Shown here piece by piece: positions 61,401-64,000 of a DNA stretch of 64,000 bases (the first letter of the stretch is position 1; every line of letters begins with the position of its first letter). The stretch covers positions 62,001 through 126,000 of the forward strand of contig JAQGDQ010000114.1 of assembly GCA_030141605.1 (NCBI GenBank), in the 5' to 3' direction. The position numbers and the translations under genes were made by a program. Below the pieces are notes generated by a model. That model saw only the letters and a program-made list of their open reading frames with translations. It made no database searches and was not told the origin of the DNA. The DNA is from Tubiluchus corallicola. Taxonomy: Eukaryota > Priapulida > Priapulimorpha > Priapulimorphida > Tubiluchidae.

Positions 61401-63963
61401 TTTGAGTGCTATAAGACATATAACAGTTAGTGCTAAACTAATTTCCTGAATTAACTAAAAGCAAGAGCTCAAAAACTCAGCCTATCCTACCTAGGATGAA
61501 GCTTGCTTTAAATATAACACTGTCTCTTTAACCATCAACATATTTTTAGAAGAATTGATGAGAGCCGGCACCTTCGCCACTCGCTCATTTAGCCTTACTA
61601 ACACAACCAGAAATACTGCATTGACTAAATGTGTGTATATCATCTTGTTCACAGTTTTAATATTTGCAATTTCTTTAATCTCCTATTTTAAATAAATTGA
61701 ACAAATATTTCAATTTATTTCAGAACTTTATCAGTTTGGAGGTTATGCGAAGATGAAGAAGATCGACTGTTGACATTTACTGTTCACAAACACTCAATTA
61801 CTTCAGTTTTTGTATGAAAGCCAAATATTTCCTCTTTTTTAAGTGTGATTTCCTTGTAATTTTTTTCTGTAATTTCGACAACACTAAATAAATGAACGTA
61901 GTATTCTAGGTAATGTATTCCAGCAAAAATGTATTGTATTGTATTATATTGCACTGATCGCATAAGCAGTATAAAGTAACAGGAATTTAATCATTTGTTG
62001 AATTTCAAATTTCAAACATTGCCTTTTTTATTGTGTCATTTGTGACATTGATGTAAGCGTTAATGTGTTTTTCTTGAAGTGACATTTCTTTGCCACTCAT
62101 ATTTTCTTTTAACAGCTGGTGAATGCAGCTAGCTACTTAACCACACATGTACACCATAATATTTACAGGGCATTTTCCCATAGCAAATGCCATCCATTTT
62201 GTTTTGATTTGATACGTGCCTGTCAGGCTGCCAGAAAATAAACACAGTTTGTTTATAAGTCCTGAAGATCTTGGTTATAGTGATTTTATGTAAGATAGCA
62301 GTTCAACACTGAAAAGACAAAGGTACTAGAATTTTGGTGCTTCTGGGTGCAACATAAAGTCAAGGAAACATTTGTGAGAAATACGTGGTGGCAAAATTTT
62401 ATCGTCGTCAATCATCGTCACAAAAACGGGCACCCTTAAGTTAGGACATACTGCATGTGCAAATCAGCTTTGAGAATTACATTTATTATTGTGAGTTTAC
62501 AAAGTATTGTTATATGACATGCATTATTATATGATATGTATGGTATATGTTATATTTTCTATTGTTTGGCGACATCATGTCTGTTTGTCCAGCCTAAACC
62601 ACACCACAGTTGAAATGAGATACTGATACGATATATAAAATGTGAAATTTAGAAATCTCTCATTGCAGGCAAGGGACAATTTAGTTATGAGTGGGGATAC
62701 TGGTGGTCGATTATGTTTCTGGGATTGGAGGACAGGAGAGGCTGAAACTATGATACAAGCGCATGAAAAACGGATAAACAGTATCAGTTTTCACGATACC
62801 AGATTTTTCACTGCATCAAGGTAAAATTTAATGATTTTTCTATATATCACTGTGTGGTGGCAACCGATTGTTTGAGTTTGCACTAATACTCGAGTTTGCT
62901 ACATTTGATTTATTTTAAATTCATTTTTAGTTACTCTTTACATTTCGCAATTGTTGCTTTAATTAAAATGAAACTAGTATGTGAGACTAGCTGCTATGAA
63001 ACCCAAGCTACTTGTGCCTTTAAGCATTTATAAGTGTCATCCATTATAGTGGAAATACTGTGATCAGTTATACGGTGTTGTAAATCCACTTAGAATAAAA
63101 AAAAGTTTATACATATGAATGTTGACTTCACTGAATTTGCCACACAGTAATTTTAAATATTCTTTCCTTGTAAACTGTTACATCATTTTAAAGTTTCTGT
63201 TGGCTTTTAGTGATGACTCAGTGAAAGAATGGGATCTGGGCACATTGGTTTGCTTGAGGATATTGTCTAGTCATAAAGGGCCTGTGAGAGCTGTACAGGT
63301 AATGCTCTTCCAATTTTTACCTAGAGAAATCTAACTATAAATGAGATTTGAATTGAAATCATGAACGTGGTATAGCAACTTAGAAGGCTTTTTGGATTAA
63401 TCTGGAAAGCGAAATTCTTTTCTTAATCCGATGAAAAAAACAAATTTCCATCTGGTACACTACCAAAGTTTTACATAGCTAAAGTTTCAGAATTGTATCT
63501 GTTCATTATAAGTATGGCAAAATAGAGAACACAAAACAGTCAACAGGGAACACAAAGTAATTTAAAATTGCTGCACCTTTTTGCTTTAACCCTCTCTTAA
63601 TCTCTCTGATAACTCTCATATTAATTGCTAACTACATACATAGTGCGACTAATCTGCATTTAAGAAAAATAAACAGGATCCAACAATTTATTATAACACA
63701 AGGATATGTGTAGCTTAGAATAAGCATGACAGCAACTGATGCTGCTTACAAAAAATTAACAAGTTTTTTCAATGTACCCAACTGATTTGTCGCAGGTGGA
63801 TGATAATTATATAGTAACTGCTGGCGATGATGCAAGAGTGCTTATCTATGAAACCCAAGAACCTTTGAAAGGCTTGGAAGTGGCAGCTACTTCTACTCTT
63901 CCATTCAAGACTTTAGTAATGCAGAAACCAGACGAGGATGATGGCATTGAGTTGGCGGTGTGA
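41909..63963 (+). CDS. F-box/WD40-repeat protein, probable SCF substrate receptor
   Basis: Nineteen phase-consistent exons: 41909-42030, 43181-43248, 44371-44480, 44828-44994, 45768-45863, 46103-46189, 46909-47169, 49613-49693, 50454-50667, 51919-52027, 52443-52550, 54700-54828, 55082-55150, 56674-56762, 56983-57123, 61724-61811, 62669-62820, 63211-63298, 63796-63963 (TGA). They encode about 781 residues plus an unresolved N-terminus. Order: helical N-terminal region (1-99), F-box (about 105-150), charged region with D-E-x-G-R-P repeats (190-300), Lys/Glu-rich region (330-474), seven WD40 blades (475-750) and an acidic tail. F-box proteins dock to Skp1 and the propeller binds substrate. A long region ahead of the F-box recalls FBXW10/CDRT1, but that is tentative and from memory. 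Weakest joins: 43248 (donor GTGGGT), 52027 (donor GTGGGC), and the 46103 start (46094 also fits). Confidence 0.85.
43626..43972 (-). repeat. Long inverted repeat, right arm
   Basis: Reverse-complement partner of 40993-41344. Shared landmarks include CTAAATTCCATTTAGAAGAC, GGTCAATATATAAGTCAGAG and AAAAGTAGCACGTACTAAAA. No transposase or short target duplication is visible at the outer ends. Confidence 0.85.
44828..44994 (+). CDS. F-box exon
   Basis: Encodes 55 full codons, RPICIDDVSDNILMKIFKFL then PEDDLEIVAQVSPKWQQLCL onward to VKPLKW. The pattern of L/I at the start of helix 1, FLPEDDL, and V-S-x-x-W is that of an F-box binding Skp1. Acceptor CTTCTAG, donor TGGG|GTATGC. It enters in phase 2 and an in-frame TAG sits immediately before it, so it cannot be a first exon. 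Confidence 0.9.
46103..47169 (+). CDS. Exons with D-E-x-G-R-P tandem repeat
   Basis: Exons 46103-46189 and 46909-47169. The first reads EEVDEYGNRYIKFGKGRS; the second contains EEVDEYGRPFQLLRRDKD, then VAEVFDEHGRPIRQLRLDKG, then ALEVVDKHGVVIRSQFRR, and ends in a basic stretch (RPRFGRRRTKK). The unit is about 20 residues, roughly E-V-x-D-E-x-G-R-P-x-x-x-L-R-x-D-K. Both exons are phase 1 at each end, so they can be duplicated or skipped without a shift. I do not recognise this repeat. The intron between them holds a (TATG)n tract. Confidence 0.75.
46430..46522 (+). repeat. (TATG)n microsatellite
   Basis: About 23 near-perfect copies of TATG in the intron between the two D-E-x-G-R-P repeat exons. 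Confidence 0.97.
47248..48123 (+). mobile_element. TIR element of the CAGTARGCGCC family, copy 1
   Basis: CAGTAGGCGCCATTTATTAG at the left and the complement of AAGTAGGTACCACTTAAGAG at the right, each bordered by TA. 876 bases; no intact transposase. TA targets and these ends suggest a Tc1/mariner-superfamily (pogo/Tigger-like) non-autonomous element. It begins only 78 bases after the donor of exon 46909-47169, so it inserted near a splice site without breaking it. Confidence 0.7.
50890..51840 (+). mobile_element. Tigger/jerky-like DDE transposase relic
   Basis: Broken frames in this intron read EVSREIVQCESSVGTACEEY and EKITTLEPGIRKSKE (helix-turn-helix-like), and later SLDNAPAHPSASNF followed by a shifted V-T-S-V-x-M-P-L-D-Q-G-V. 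DNAPAHPS and the P-x-D-Q-G-V block are hallmarks of pogo/Tigger/jerky transposases around the second catalytic Asp. Many stops; inactive. Confidence 0.65.
52028..52397 (+). promoter_or_regulatory. Possible premature 3' end giving an F-box isoform without WD repeats
   Basis: If the weak donor at 52028 (GTGGGC) is not used, translation adds VGSL and stops at TGA 52040-52042. AATAAA follows at 52392-52397, about 350 bases later and just before the next exon (52443). Such a transcript would keep the F-box but lose the propeller. Confidence 0.35.
52551..54699 (+). other. F-box/WD gene intron, no further feature
   Basis: 2.1 kb intron between the Lys-rich region and the first WD blade. The open frames at its start are read-through from exon 52443 and carry no family signal. 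Confidence 0.55.
54700..63963 (+). CDS. WD40 propeller exons of the F-box/WD protein
   Basis: Eight exons build seven blades. Blade ends are visible as KICDIRSGA, IAWDIVKFE, VRLWSMNDY, LSVWRLCED, LCFWDWRTG, VKEWDLGTL and VLIYETQEP, with GH/H turns at LFGH, LPGH, TVHKH, IQAH and LSSH. Typical D-[ST]-x-[IV] loops occur (TSGSEDATVRLW, CGSDDKTLSVW, TASSDDSVKEW). Blade 1 ends in ICD rather than WD. The 4.6 kb intron 57124-61723 is filled by transposon remnants. The protein ends MQKPDEDDGIELAV. Confidence 0.93.
55151..56673 (+). other. F-box/WD gene intron, no further feature
   Basis: 1.5 kb intron between WD exons; AT-rich, no element recognised. Confidence 0.55.
57199..58699 (+). mobile_element. 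TIR element(s) of the pogo-like family, copy 2
   Basis: Right end at 58699 (reverse complement CAGTAGGCACCGCTTAATAG, then TA) and body from about 58020 match copy 1. At 57199 a different but related end appears (CAGCAAACCCACGTTATAAT preceded by TA). Either one 1.5 kb element has diverged ends, or a truncated copy 2 adjoins another element's left end. Confidence 0.5.
57685..57771 (+). repeat. Perfect 44-base tandem duplication
   Basis: Two adjacent copies starting TCTTCACCAAACTTAAAACA and ending GGCCAGCAATTTATTCT with no mismatch across 43 bases. It lies inside the copy 2 transposon region, so it is a recent event. Confidence 0.95.
58704..61130 (+). mobile_element. Non-LTR retrotransposon (LINE) reverse transcriptase remnant
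   Basis: Frames read FTKEEVKHAAKPLENTKSSA-TDELN, then after the nested element GTPQDIQKGMLIPLSKPGKG, LRPLKLLQMEILRKILAICM, GRSTTELVQTCKLLAEKAIS, ILIIDMSNTFDSVRRKTL (the first catalytic Asp motif), FSTNKGVVQDDCLSLILFSL (a decayed TNxGVPQGDxLSPxLF motif) and RPVRRIGHMLELP at the C-terminus. These are successive reverse transcriptase blocks. Stops, a missing YADD segment and frameshifts show decay. It lies in an intron of the F-box/WD gene in sense orientation. Confidence 0.8.
59324..60280 (+). mobile_element. 957-base TIR element nested in the LINE
   Basis: Left end CAGTAAGCCCTCACTTAAG, right end the complement of TAGTAAGTCCTTGCTTAACG, TA at both borders (59322-59323 and 60281-60282). Removing it rejoins the reverse transcriptase reading (EIAEILA to GTPQDIQKG), so it is younger than the LINE. 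Ends are of mariner/Tigger type. No transposase recognised inside. Confidence 0.75.
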
Positions 63964-64000
63964 TGTTTTGATGCGTAATAGTATTTAATTATTATAATAT

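Overview
The window is animal nuclear DNA: AT-rich, with many small exons bounded by GT/AG splice signals, long introns, and decayed transposons of several classes. No bacterial, organellar or viral gene organisation is visible. The proteins are clear animal families (EML, CDKN3/KAP, F-box plus WD40), and the repeats and nucleotide composition suggest an invertebrate, possibly an early-branching one. I cannot name the species.

Three genes account for almost all convincing coding sequence. I assembled each by chaining exons whose splice phases agree at every junction. (1) Positions 239-11400, minus strand: the 5' half of an EML microtubule-associated protein gene, running off the left edge. 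It has a coiled coil, a Ser/Arg/Pro linker, the HELP motif and the start of the propeller. Two further candidate first exons lie at 20171-20204 and 26102-26120; both are in the same phase, which suggests alternative promoters. (2) Positions 27948-34212, minus strand: a complete six-exon CDKN3 (KAP) phosphatase gene with HCX5R on a 32-base exon. (3) Positions about 41.9-64.0 kb, plus strand: an F-box/WD40 gene of at least 19 coding exons, ending in TGA at 63963. Between F-box and propeller it has an unfamiliar tandem repeat built on D-E-x-G-R-P. The first coding exon is unresolved.

The rest is intergenic and intronic DNA shaped by transposons. There are three non-LTR retrotransposon remnants (16.1-17.0 kb minus; 36.0-37.7 kb plus; 58.7-61.1 kb plus), and the last two are each split by a younger insertion. 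A solo LTR at 38225-38591 has a 5-base target duplication and heat-shock-element-like motifs. Other elements are a Tigger/jerky-like transposase relic at about 50.9-51.8 kb, several TIR elements with TA target sites, and a ~1 kb element at 22.7-23.7 kb with GGGCCACTAAT ends. A long inverted repeat (40993-41344 and 43626-43972) encloses two exons of the F-box gene.

Functionally, the genes point to cytoskeleton (EML), CDK dephosphorylation in the cell cycle (CDKN3) and probable SCF-type ubiquitin ligase substrate recognition (F-box/WD40). Nothing in the sequence shows that they are co-regulated. CDKN3 and EML are head-to-tail on the minus strand, and the F-box/WD gene diverges from CDKN3 across about 7 kb of repeat-rich DNA.
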